From the NCBI RefSeq assembly GCF_047663525.1, contig NC_092597.1:23628501-23692500 (forward strand): 64,000 bases of DNA, read 5' to 3'. The stretch comes from Anas platyrhynchos. Lineage: Eukaryota; Chordata; Aves; Anseriformes; Anatidae. The translations under genes were made by a program, and so were the position numbers. The notes beneath the pieces were generated by a model. That model saw only the letters and a program-made list of their open reading frames with translations, was not told the DNA's origin and ran no database searches. Positions 43,101-56,455 of the stretch are shown in pieces. How positions within the stretch are numbered: the stretch's first letter is position 1; the number at the start of each line of letters is the position of its first letter.

Positions 43101-46100
43101 CAAATCTGACGTGTCGAGGAGCCCAGGAGCTCAGTCTGTGAGAGCGGAGGTGGCTCATGCGCAGCTTTCTTCTCCAGAAGATTTATGTCATGGGTTAAAG
43201 AGCCTGCTCACGGCGTGCAGGAACTCTACTGTATTTTTACAGCTGGATGTTGGGAACATGCTGAGATTAATTCAAGACCATTTCCATAGTAATCTAATGC
43301 TTCCTAGTCCCTTTTGTTAGGGGGAAGAAAAAAGAACAATGCTGGTTCTTTCTTCTTTTTCTATCTTCCGACTGGTGCGAGGTGTGTTCCTAACTTTTCT
43401 TCCTCCTCCAGCAGTGGTGGTAATGGTTAGGGAGCCGTGCGGGACCTGGTGCATAGCTTTAGGCACACGCTGTGGTGTGGTACCCAGCCAAATGGTGCTG
43501 GTTGTCCTGGCAGATATTTCGAATGCGTTTTGGAGCCTGTTCACAGCTTCTAGTTATCATAAGCATCCGGAAATCACTGCAGTTCTCCGGGTAGGTCCTG
43601 GGGCTGATCCCTGGCGATCGAGCAGTAACCCCTTCCAGAAAGCTTTCGGCTGATGGCTGGGGCTCTAAATGCTGCTGCTCTGAGTGGGTCAGGGGCTGCA
43701 AAATGCACAGTGACACTGCCATGTGTGCCAGGCTTGTAAAAAACTCACCTCTAGACTTTTTATTTGGGGGACTTTTTCATGCCTGAGCTTTTGGTATAGC
43801 CACTGAAGGAGCAGCAACTCGGGAAGGAGCTGTGGGCAGAACGCCCTTTCCTATCGCCAGCCCCGGGGGAGAAGTGGGTGGCTGATGAAGGATGCCGCCC
43901 GTGGGTTGCTTTTGCATCCTTAAGCTGTTTTCTTTCAGCCCTTGCCGGTTACCCGAAGCAGATGTGGAGCAGGATGGATGCCCCCTTGGCTCCAGATGAG
44001 CTCGGTTTCCTCAGCGGGCAGCAACTGGATCAAGTGCTTGGGCTCCTGGTAGGGAGAGCCACAGCCCTGATTTGGGAACAGGGGGGAAATAAAGCAGCCC
44101 CGGGATGCTTCTGTGACCCTCCTCCCTGATAAATAAAACGTGGTGGCTTGTCTCGGGGCAGCCAAGGGCTCTGCTGGCTTTGGGAGCCCTGGGCAAGGGG
44201 CTGTGGGTTGGGGGGATGTTTGCAAGCAGCCAGGCGATCCTGGTGACTAACGCAACGTCTGCGGGGAGCACGTGGCTGTGTTGTGCTGTCGAGCAGGAAA
44301 TGTCAGATGTGTGTGTGTGCACATCAGGGTTACCTTCTAAACCCTCTGAAGGTCTGTGCAGTGAGTCAAAAAAGCGCTCCGCTAAACTGCGGTGAGTTTC
44401 TGTAGAGCTGGTTTCTGCTCTTCTACTCCTTGAAAGTTTTTCCTCTTTTTCCTCACACTCTCTCCAATTTTGGATGCCGGGTACCAAAATGCACGATTCC
44501 CTCAGCACACCCCCTTTGTTTGATACCGGTTCTCCCGCTGCAGTTACGCAAGCAGCTTAACCTTTTCTTGGCCAAACGGCCCCCATTTCCCCTGCACTGG
44601 TGCAATGTCTGGAGGAACAGGGATGTACTCAGGACACGACACCTCCTTACCTGTAACTGCAGTTTGCAAATCTTTCCCTCTTTGATATCTGGATTTAACT
44701 TGAACCAACCTTGATTATTTTTTTTTTTTTGCCTGTTGCTTCCTTTAGCATTAGGAAGGAGCAAACAAGCCTCTTGCCTGTGCTGATAAACAGCCAGAGG
44801 TAGGGCTGGGGCTCGTCCTGGTTATCCTGGCGTCGGGAGGAAGCAGCTGCACTGCCCCAAGCGAGCCGTGGCCGCCCAGGACCAGCAAGGCTTCCCGAAG
44901 CAAAACACCTCGTCGATTTGATGTAGTTCAGCCAGCAAAGGGCTCAAATTGCCACGAGGTGCGGCAGAAAAAAAAAAAAAAAGCGTATGGACTGGTGCTT
45001 CCTGAGCCTTTGCTCTGCCTGCGGGGGGCTGCTGCCCTGGCGGGGAGCTTGGCCAGGAAAATGCAAACCGGAGCGAAACCACAAAGCTCTGTTGCTGGTC
45101 GTGATTGACTGTTGCTAATTGACCCATCTGTCGGTGCCCCTACCGTTGCAAGCAACATTTTTTGTGTTCTTTGCAAGGACTGTTTCAGGGTGGGGAAAAT
45201 CTGAGGAATTTTGTTTGCTTTGGTTCGAGAGCCTGGCTGCGCCACGGGCCCTGCTGTCGGTGTGCTGACTCCTTACTCGCCTGGAACTTCAGAAATGGAG
45301 AATTTCCAGGGCGTAGCAGCAGTTTCTCACTTAGCTCAATTATTTCTTATTCCTCAGCATTTTTTTTTTGCCAACGGGACCTGTAAGTTTACAGCAAAAC
45401 AAGCCCACGGAGCAGCTCCGGGAGCCGGCTGCCGAGGAAGGGATGTTTGGTGGTGACGGTCACAGGCGGAGCCCTTCACTGCAGCTCCTCGTTGTGCTGA
45501 AGCAATATTTGCTAAGCATTGTGGTGTGCCTCTCCGTGTTTCAGAGCTGTTTGTTTCACTTTCCTTTCAGCTGTCAACACTTCAGCCCGTAGCAGAGGTG
45601 TCTTGAAAAGAGTAAGGCGTTGCGGCTCTTACGGAGTGCCTCGGCTGTTCCCGTTCGTGGCTCCGTGACAGGCCCGTAGTTGGAGGTGTGAAGTAGGTTT
45701 TTGGGGCTTGGGGAAGGGATGGCAGCAGCCTCCTGTGGGGAAGGGATGGCAGCAGCCTCCTGGAGGAGCTGAAGTCTTTGAGCCAGCCTGCAGCGAGGCT
45801 GCTCCCGGACTTGCAGCACGGTGGTTCGGTTCGGTTGTGTTGGTGCGGTTCGTCAGAGCACAAGTGTTGTGGCAAAGTTAGGTAAATCTACCTGGGTGCA
45901 TTCCTCATTAAGTACATGAATCATAATCTAGGGCCATTAAATAACACGACCTATTTCAGTATAGGGAAATAGTTCCTTTGGACACCCGTTTGGTGAAAAT
46001 CTGGAGGTTTGAGGAGCAGGTAGGAGTTTCAGGCCGTTTTCACTGAAGTAGGTATAGTGTGTTTCCTACTAGGGGCACTTCAGCTGTAAGAATTGATGGC

Positions 46101-49100
46101 AAAAGACCTTGAGTAACACATGTCTGAGTATTTAACACAGTGAAGAACTGGAGAGGATGAGACCATTTGTACTCTGAAGGCTGTTTGTGAGCACACGTGC
46201 TGAGTTTGGTTATTCAGCAGAGGGTATATTGCAGGACCCTGACATGCCGAATTAACTGCCGTAGCGCACACAGCATCCTGCAAGTACTATTTAGAATTTG
46301 ATCTTTAGGAATTGATGACAAAGTATTCAGGGTATTGAATGGCTTCACGCAGAAGATCCAGATAGCCGCTTGTGGCAATGGGTTGTAGGCGTTTTATTCT
46401 CACGGGATGTTTTGCGAGTCCAAAATTCCGCAGGAATATCATTTCAGCTCATGTCGTGGGCCTTGTTTTGGTGAGTAAGCCACTATCAAGCGCTGAAACA
46501 GGCTTTAAAATAGAAACCGGGCTGGTAAGCTGACTTTCTGGCTCCTGCTTGACCGGCGGGGAAGTACTCAGTGCGCGCAGGCGATTGCTGGTTTCGCTGC
46601 TTTGCATAGTGCTTTTCTCAGTTCCTGAAGAAGTGAAGCAGTTTACAAGTCCTACCAGTTTGATTCATTAGCCCATACTGGGAGACAGTAAAAGGCTGCA
46701 AATGAAGATGCTAATTACCAGAGGGCAAAGCCAAGCTCCCCTATCCAAAACAAAACACGTGGCTCTGATGGGAGAAGGGGAGTTAGCAGCTCGAAACTGA
46801 AGAAGTTCCCTGTAACTCAGTAGTGGTTATACAGGGTTACACATGACTCAAGTTATAATTTCTTCTTTTTAGCATCAATCATTTCCCTTCTTTCCTTTGA
46901 ACCTGTGTGGAATAGTTCTGCTACATGGCAAAAAGTGAGAGAGGGACTTGAAAGTGAAGTAGGGTCCTGGAGTTAAGGGCTGGCGCTGCTTTTAAGTGCA
47001 AGCACTGGAAACCTGGGTATTGTCAATCCGTGATTTTTTTTTTTTTTGACTTGCAGCTAGACGAATAAAATCGGTAATGTTACAGACGTTAGCAGAAAAC
47101 TGATTAGGAAATAGTTCTGTTTACAAGTTTAATTTTTTGTACTGGCAAGTTGTCCCTGTCTCAGGTTTTCACCAGTATTGCTGTCCTGAATTCCTTGTGG
47201 CAAATGGAAATCCCTTGAAAATTGCTCGTTACAGACTTTGGAAGTGGATGCACCTCTCTGTGAGCAAGTCCTGGTTTCATTGCATGTCAGAAAATCAGTG
47301 GGAGAAGAGCAGTGGTGGTGTGCCTTGAAAAATGTTATGCTTAACGGGCTTAAGCTGCATCCTAATGTTAGTGTTTACGATGATGTAACTCGAATACTAA
47401 TTTTTTGTTTTGTTTCTTTTAAGCAAATGGTTATGAGCCTTAGAGTTTCTGAACTGCAAGTACTTCTGGGCTACGCGGGGAGGAACAAGCACGGCCGAAA
47501 ACACGAACTTCTCACAAAAGCACTGCATTTGTTAAAGGCTGGCTGCAGTCCCGCTGTCCAAATGAAAATCAAAGAACTCTATAGGCGAAGGTTCCCGCAG
47601 AAAATCATGACGCCTGCAGACTTATCTATCCCCAGCGTGCACTCGAGCTCCATGCCAGCCGCTTTGTCTCCGTCTACCATTCCACAGCTCAGTTACGATG
47701 GCCACCCCGCCACGTCACCGTTGCTTCCCGTTTCGCTCCTGGGACCTAAACACGAACTGGAACTCCCCCACCTCACATCTGCGCTCCACCCTGTCCACCC
47801 CGACATAAAACTCCAGAAGTTACCTTTTTATGACTTGTTGGATGAGCTGATCAAGCCTACCAGCCTAGGTAAGGTTGCAAACAACATTTGAAGGCTTTTT
47901 AAACTGGTAATGGACGAATTAATCCGCTTGTGCAGTAACTGGTTAAATATTGCATCACATCGGTGTTTAGAGAATTGCTATTTTTGGTAACTTTTGGAAC
48001 AGATTGTTCTACATGGAGAGGCATCTTACGTAACGCTCATTAGTTGCTTTAGCTGAGCCACTAAATGTGGTTCAAAGTTCTGTTATATTTAAGGGGTGAG
48101 TTTGAGAGGAAACAACTGAACCTTAGAAAAAGGAACTTAAAATAAAAACAACAACTCACATCTGTCTGCTTTGAGTGGTTTTTAAAAAACATGGAGCTTA
48201 ATTATAAAAAAAACAAACCTTGAGTCCATCAGGCCCACAAAAATCTTCTCATCTGTGCTGGGAAAGAATGCCAAGCTAGATATTTGCTGTGATTCCTTAG
48301 GGCCTGGACATCCGAGTTCAGGATGACTTATGATTCTTTTGCTGTTGCGGCGACTTTTCTTGAAACGTTTTTTTTTGGATTAAGGTATAAATCACTCGTG
48401 TAGCTGCTGAGAATCATCTGATGCTTACAGAGCATTATATAACAGTGGGTGATTTTTCTGGTGTTGACTCCATGGAGCACTTCAGAGCGTGGCTAACTTT
48501 TAATACTTGTAAATACTGCTGAAATACAATGGTCCTGTTGATTCCCGGAGGGGCTGCTTGGATGTTGGGGCCTTCTGCTGTCTTGAAACCCTGCACAAAA
48601 ATCTCTGAGAATAGCCAGGAGGAGGAAGAGATTTCAGAGAGAAATAGGAAGGTGGTGACTGAAAAGGTTGCCCTTTGCAGAAGGGATGCCTTGTAAGCCA
48701 AAATGAGCAGGTAATTCACACTGATAATTACCCCAATAGTCTGAGCTGCTGAAGGAGGCCTGATAGTGAGCAGTGCTGGTTGTCTGCAGGCTTCTGACTC
48801 CTGCTGCACAGTTGTCACATGCGTTTTAACTGCTGCATCTGAGAAATTGTGAGGAAAAATAGAGAGTCACACATTCAGGTCCAGGTATTCTTCTCAGAGG
48901 TATGCTGGATCTATTTAGCTCTAGTCTAAAATCTGATTGATGGGTGAGCATTCCAGGCAGTGCTGGTGGTACGGGATAATTAGGCACTTGGAATGTGTTT
49001 CATCACTTTTACATTATAAATACTTAAAAATAACGCTGTAATTTCAACAAGACATTCCAATACAGGAATTATGGCATGCATTTATTCCTAGATGCGGTAA

Positions 49101-52100
49101 GAACGCTTGGCTGTCAGCACCGTGCCTGCCAAACCAGCCCCGAATTAAGAGACCATAATTCAAGCTCTGTCATTTCTTATTGCTTGAGGAGTTCACATAC
49201 AATAGGAGATTTTTTTTCCCCACTTTGTGGACTCTGAGTGCTAGGGTAAGAAAATGGAAGTGGATGAAACTCCAACCAAGCACCTTTTAAGTAATCTATT
49301 TTGTTTTTTTTTCGGTTAATGTTTGGGGTTTTTGTTTTGCACATGCATTCTTTGTCTTTCTGTCTGTCTGAAGCAGTCCTGTTAAAAAGCTGATTTACCC
49401 TGTGCTTTGTGGGGAAGAGAGCTTCAGTGTCCATGCACGTGAGAGACGTTTGTTTCCTTCTGTAATGGAAAGTAACGTGGCTACAGATTGTAAAATTGCG
49501 AACTGTAAATGTCATGAGGGTATTTTAAAGTAATTAATGTATATGTTGATGACAAAAACTATTGGATTAATAACCAGCATCATGCGTTTTTATGCACTTT
49601 CACAGTATCCCAGAATGGCTGAGCCCTCTGGCTCCATCTGGTCCCCTCCAGGTGGTCCAGGCAGGGCCACCTGTGGGGGTTGCCCAGGGCAGAATAACTT
49701 GGAGCAATGGGCTGTGCAGCTCAGGGGCTTTAGGTGGGAGTGCAGAGTGGACTTGGATTTCTAACTACAGAAAAAAAGAAAAAAAAAAGGCAATTAATTT
49801 TATCAATTTCTACAGTTACTGGTTCTCCAATTTAAAGAAAAAATGATTTTTTGAATATTTGTCCCAAATGGTTAGAGCTTCCTCGGTGCTGCAAGCAGTG
49901 TGAGTTTCCTCAAGTACCAAATTTCGAGGTTCTCTGGCTCTGTTTCCGAATGGCAGATGCATGCTGCAAGCTCAGAACTTCTCCTTGGCTCCTGGCCAGC
50001 GTTGCAGGCTCTCCTGCTTGCTCTTCCCCGGCAGATTCGTCATGAGGTGGCACAAGAAACTTCGAGTTTTACTTCGTTTCCCTGCACCGCAAGAACAAAC
50101 TTAGGAGCTGATGAGGGATTTTGGATGATCGTCTCCCTGCTGAAGTGGAACCTGCTGGAATGGCAGAGATGTGTGAGAGAGAATGAGGAAAACCCCACTG
50201 GTTTGGCAGTATTTGGATTCTTCTGAAATAAAAGTTATGTAGAAATTGAGTGAAGCTCATCTTCGGATGTGATTCTCCCTTGGTTTTTCTCTATTCAAGC
50301 TGGGGCTGTTTGAAGATTGCCCTTGGTAGTCCTCTGTCCCCTCCAGAAGTAATTGGGAATTTGACAAACAATAATTTGTCAAAGCCGTGGGGAAGGGAGT
50401 TGCAGAGCAGGGCACTGGAGCATGCGTTCTGTGCCCAGCTACTGTACGCAGGTAGGCAGTGCGCAAGCTAATGTGAATAACAGATAAGGAAATCAAGGCT
50501 GCTAACTATTATTTTCGATGCGAAGAACAAAAGGAGGAAATGGATGTTACCTTCTTACACTCGCTTCCTCAAAATGTAGCTCTGACCTGCGATAAGATCC
50601 CTGTGCTGGCAGCTGGCTGGGCAGGACTCACATGGAGGAGGGAACTCGGTGCTTTATCTCCCGTGCCCTGCTCACCAGCAGCTGAGGAGCCTTTCTGCAA
50701 TGCCTCTGCCTGAAACACGTGTGAAAAATCAAGGGCAGAAGGCTCCTGATTAACTTTTTAATTTTTTTTTTTTACTTTCTCTGGCTCCAGCAGCCCATAA
50801 AACTGGAAGCAGCGAGTGGGATGCTTGCAGAGCTGCCTAACTAATTGAACTTGTAAACTCAGCCTCTGCCACTTCAACCTGCTCGTCTTTGAAGAGCCCC
50901 AAATAGCACCTTGGTCCTGCTGATGGTGGGACTCCTCTCCTGCTGCTGCCCTGCTCTGTTAGCACAGTCTCTTGCTTTGCCTTCTGAGCGTTTCAAGCAG
51001 AAAACCCCTGTGTGGTGCTCTCGGAGCCGTGCTGCTAATGCTGGCAGTCACGGTTGTGCTGGCTGGGCTCGGGGGGTGACGGCGTTCTCCTTGTCCCAAG
51101 AAGACTGTCAGGGACCTTGCTTAGCTCAGAGGAGGAGCAGCTCTCCAAATGCAGTGGAGTTTGATCCATATTTGATAAGTCATCCTCACTGCAAAATCGA
51201 GGAAGCACCAATTTTGGTATTTTTGTGCACAAGTCAATAAAGGATGCATCTGTTTTTGGATGAATCTGTACCCTGAGCTCTTGCAGCACTAAGGAGAGCC
51301 TGGGCACACTGCTCTGTGGTGAACGATTCCATGTCATTCATTTTTGGAGGAAAAGAGATACCGTTTGGCCTCAGTGAATGTATGAAAACTGCATCTCTCC
51401 TTGGTTTTCCGCTTAGGAACTCCTTTAAATAGGAGAAGTTTGGTTGTTAGTTTCTCAAGGGAAGCTGCAGCTTTCACTTATTTTTTTTTTTCCTTATTTT
51501 CAGCAATCAGTGAGTGCATAGGCACGGCTAATTGGTTGGTTTTTAAGCGTGGGGCCAATTTTCTAAAAGAAACTTCTCTCACAGATAATATCTCATGTGT
51601 GGTGAAATGTGTTTACTATGAGCTGAGTAATGAGTACCCAAATTCTGCCAGATTCTTAGGGAAGGGACATCAGATCGTTAAACAACATCTTAAAAATCCT
51701 TCTCGTTATAGCATATGTCATCGCTAATTGCTTTAGCTCTGTGGTTGTTCCAAAAAGCGCAGTGACTGGGTTACAGGTCTTTGTTTACCTGTCTGTAACG
51801 GGAGATTAACCTTTTCTTTGCAATTTCAGGGATTAAAGAGGTTACGGGCTATGCTGTGGGATGTACGTACACACTCCTATAAAGCTGTCTGAAACACGTA
51901 GAATTTGGAATTTGTGCTTCTGTGCTAAGTGATGCGGAACACAACGGTGGGTCCTAAATCTGGGCCCTAAATCGGAGCCGTGGAAATGGGGCTTTTTGCC
52001 TACATGTCTCAGCCTCCTGGAAGAAAGGGACAAAAATGAGCTGTTAGGGGGAGTCTGAGCATCGCTCCCACAAACCGCTGAGTCCTTTCTGCCAGGTGCT

Positions 52101-55100
52101 GCCTCCATCAGGTGGAAGGAGCTTCCCTGCCTCTGCTGAGGCTTCTCTTGCTTTGCCTCGGTCCTAGTTCAGCTTCTTAATCTGTGGGCTCTCAGTTCAC
52201 TGGAGAAGCCCTGTCCATTTCCCTCCTGGTGCCTGGCCTGAAGAGAGCAGTGAATTTATGTGCTTACAGCATGCCTGCTTCTCTCTTGCATTTACCTCGA
52301 AATTTTCTCTTTGATCACGGACACGATGCCTTCCTGAAGGCAGAGCCCAAAACTGATCTGACCAAAATCTTCAGGGTGGCTATAGTTCTAGCTACAGCTA
52401 TTAAACAATTTAAATCAGGTACAAATCTAGGTTGGAAGGTATAAAAGTTTTGTTCGGCGAGTGTTTCACCCTTTCATCTATCAGCAGGCTGATCTGTTGC
52501 TGTGTCTAATCGGTATCATGGTTTAGATGAAAGTCACGCTTTTACTGTCTTCTCTGTTTGTTATTTTTTTTAAATGTGCTTTGCGGGAGGAAGTTCAACA
52601 AAATACTCCATTCTCAGCTCGGGCCTGAGCCATCTGACTTCCTGCTCGGCAGCGTTTAATTGTGCAAGAGTGAGCTGAAATCTTTGCTCCTGCGTTGTGC
52701 TGGAGCAGAGCTTGAACTACAGCGCGCCGGGCTTTCTCTTTTTGGCTTCGGCTTTTATTTGCATGCGGTATGCTTCAAGGTCACATATAGAGAATCTTTC
52801 CATAGGCTGCAGCCTGTTTCTCTCGAGTATGAGGTAGTTTTACCCAGCTGTGTAGCTCCTGTGCTACAAGAAAAGAAGAATTATTTCTTCCCCTGCACCC
52901 CAGCAGATTTCTCTCTCCCCACGCTCGGATGCCCAGGTTCCAGGACCCTGCAGGATACGGCCACTTCCAGACACTGCAGCTCTGATGTAAATGGAGCTAG
53001 GAAGCTACCTCGCTTCCCAAGATCAGATTAGGGTATCTTTTTGATAATTTTAGTAGGAGGGATTATGGCAGACCACACAATTTACTCAAAATACACAAGG
53101 AATCCACGAGCACTCGGTGAATAAGCTCGGAGCGGGATCCGAGTGTGCTGAGGCTCGGGAGTGTTGCTCACACAGCGTGAGGGAGGAAGCTGTGCTGTTA
53201 CAAGGTGTATTTTTAAGACTTCCACTTGCAGCTGAGACGCTGGTATCGCTTCACAGATGCTAGAAGAGCTGCTGGGGCTTCCAGTCTTCATCTTGGACCC
53301 TTACAGATACTTCAAGCTCCCGTTAGAGTGGCTTTCAGTAAAAGGTGGTGTGGGTTGTGCTGCTTGTAGTACCGAGCTCAGCAGGGACTCTGTTATCTAA
53401 TCATAAACTTGGTATTTATTGTTTTGCCTTCCTATTAGGATTATAAAACTCGTTGCTAGCTTGTTAAGACCAAAAGCACGCTAGAATGGGGGTGGGTCTC
53501 GCAGTGATGTGGCAGTGCCAGCTTCGTAGCACTGCTCCCTTGGGGTCCTTACCCACTGCCTGTGCTCACAGGGACAGAAGCCAAGACTACCCAACCCGAA
53601 TGGCAGCAGTGGAGTTTTTGGGATATGCATTGAGGTGTCTGGGTCAATCAAGTGGTTTGAGCAGGGTCTGGAGGCTCCAGTGGGCTCCTTCCCTGCAGCA
53701 GCGTGATGGAGAAGGTCTGCAGTGGGGATCTATGGGCTCATGGGGTTTGGGGCCACTTAGTGCATGGGGTGGGATGGCAGGGGGAGAGCCCTGGCACTCC
53801 CAGTCAGCGTGGAGCTGGCCCTGTTGGTCGCCAGAAATCCGTGTTGCTCAGAAACGCGGGAGTATGTGACCGCCATAAAAAAAACAAACCCAAAACCCCA
53901 TAAATGTCTGTCCAATTGCACGGAGCTTCCAGCTGATCTAGTCTTTTTATACAACATATCATGAGAAGTTATAAAATGCATAATACTTATGAATTAATTG
54001 TAGCCCTTGGAGTATTTCCAGGCTATTTCTGTACGTGTATATTTAGGCACTGTTTCAAATAAGCTCTCTTTACTCCCTGCCTTTCCCACCCCCACTGTAG
54101 CTATGCCTATTGCTTCTGAGTATTAACTGTTAGCAGCGGTGACTAAAGTCAAGTAGAATCTGCAAATGGTCCTCAGAGATGAGTGCAGCAGACTGACCAG
54201 AACCCGAGCTCATTTTTTTTATCAGTTTTAAGCCCCAGGATGTGATGCTGTCACTTGACAGCGATGCCGTGTGGTTGCGAGGGCAGCTGTAGGCCGTGGA
54301 AGCGGGCTGGGAGCTGGGCCCTGCACACAGGGGCAGAATGGGTTTAAATTTCCTTAAAACACTTCCCTCTGAGGGGTCTCGAAGTGCCTCGAGGCGTCAA
54401 GGTTGTGCGGTGTCTGCTGGGGTAAGTGGTTGGGGTGAAGTAAAGGAACTGAGTGATGGCAGCAAGCAGGGGGGTGATGCAGAAGTGGTGGCTGGGGACA
54501 CGCAGGGTGCCAGGAGCTGGGCTCGGCGGTGGTCCCGGTGCCCACAGCTCAGGTAGGAAGAGCCCTGTGCAGCCCCATGGCCCTGCTCTGCCCTGCCTGG
54601 CACCCGATCCTGCTTCAAACAGGGCTGACACAGCTCTGGTGGCCCTCAGGAGTTGGGTACGAGGAGGTGAGACCCAGAACGGGTTGCCTGGAGAGGTGGC
54701 GGTGAGTACCCCATGGCTGGAGGTGCCCAAAAGGGGGCTGTGGGTGGCCTGGACCCATCACAGGGCCTTGGGGCAGGGTCCCTGCCACCCCCAGCACCTC
54801 TGGGCCCGCTTGGTGTGGCGGCGGTGCTGCTCGGCGCTGAAAGGCTGCGGTTAATGGGAAGGAAGCGCTGGCGGATAAACACTTGCATTACCCACGAGCT
54901 TCATAAATTGTGGTGGTTTTCAAAGCACTAGCGGGGCATCCGGAGGTGCTGCGGGTCCCCAGTGAAGGTGTATCGGTGTCTCCTCAGTTCTGCGCCATTC
55001 AGCAGCTTGCTTTTTCCCCCTATGGCTATTACCAGGTGTTGTAGCAGGCATTCGGTCTAACCTCCCAAAAAAATCCAAAAATCAGGTGTGCAACTGAATC

Positions 55101-56424
55101 TATGGATCTATGCGAGAGGACTTGGGCGAGCTGCATTACCAGTATTTAGGTACACTGTGTTATGAATTTCCTGGTTCTCTTGCTGCTGAGCACAACCCAA
55201 AGCCTGCCTGAATTTTGCCTTTTTAAGAGGTGAATGTTTTCTGTGCCTCTATCTGAACATGGCAATTTTCTTCCTAGCGTGGAGCCAGCGTGTTAAATTT
55301 TCAGCTACTTGAAAGGGGCTCGGACGTGAATTGGTACAACGCCTTCTGCACGAGCTGGAAAGGACGAAGAAACAAAATGTCTGGTGCAACAAAATGAGGC
55401 ACCTTACACAGGGGGGGGAGATGCACACGAGTATTTATGTTGGGTTGACAGCTTCTGCAGCGCTTAGGCTTTTCTGGTCAATATTTTGACAAAATTAACT
55501 GATCAAAATTACGTACTCGATTAGCTCAGTGAATAACCAATTAGACAGCTCTTGTTTAGCTTACAGCATCGAGCAAAAATTTGCTGTAGTGCTGCTCCTT
55601 TTGCTTAACATAACTGTTGCTGCTCCCAGAAATAAACATGCGATTATTCCGAATCGCTGGGAAAAGGCCAAATCGGAGAGCTCAGGCCAACAGAAAAGCG
55701 AAGGTAATTGTTATGGGATGAAATGCAAGCTTAATTCTAGCCGGTGTGTTTCTGCATAAGAAATTAATGAGTTCCCTTTGCTATTTAATAAGCTACGCTC
55801 CGTGCAGATGGATGAAGATCAGCCTCAGTTTATTGCCCATCTGATGGTCAGCTGCTGTCGCGTTAGGAAGCATCGGTGCCTGCAGCTTCGGTGGAGGCGT
55901 GCAGGTATCTGGGTTTTGAATGGGACTTTAAAGGCTGGCTTTTTCCTCAAGACAGCGAGAGGTATTTCACTGCAGAGAGATTGTGTGGCTATTTTTAGCT
56001 GTGGGTACTGGTGAGGTGGAACAGAATATTTTTAGAGCTGGGGAAAATGCAGCCACTTGAGCTGCATTCGAGCCACTTCTTTTTTCACTCTGATGCTGTA
56101 GATTTTATTTTCTTTCAAAATAAAGAGTAGAATTGGTAGATTTATCGTTAGTACTTATATTCATTATCTTCATATATAAAATATTCATATAGATTTTTAA
56201 TAAAGTGTTCTAGCCCTATGAATGGTATTCCAATGTATTAAACTAGTTTTTTGCTCAAATTTTGAAAACTCATCACTCGTGTGAAATGTTCAATAAAATA
56301 TGCAAGCAGCAAGGCGTAATTGAGTCACTCTCCCTTAATGCATACCAATCCCATATGTTGTTTGGATCATTACTTGAAGGAGGAAAGCACGAAATAATTC
56401 GGGAGACTGTGGTGATAGTGAAAT

Positions 56425-56455
<31 letters not shown>

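Larger units (their letters stand above)
28104..47423 (+). other. PIAS1: PIAS1 intron 1 (19.3 kb)
   Basis: The intron starts GTAGAG and ends TTTTAAG. Its first about 600 bp belong to the CpG-rich promoter region, with a GGT run at 28381-28400. The remainder is A/T-richer and contains an old CR1 fragment, two short tandem duplications and an A/T-rich candidate element, listed separately. No nested gene is recognised on either strand, and the open frames are short and unremarkable. Confidence 0.7.

Noticed and set aside
47238-47423. Upstream open continuation of PIAS1 exon 2
   Set aside because: The sequence before CAAATGGTTATG is a pyrimidine tract plus AAG acceptor. The protein should continue from MADSAELK of exon 1, so this is intronic.
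56428-56455. A28 run considered as the tail of a processed pseudogene
   Set aside because: The DNA to the left shows no recognisable gene-derived sequence and no target-site duplication was found by eye.
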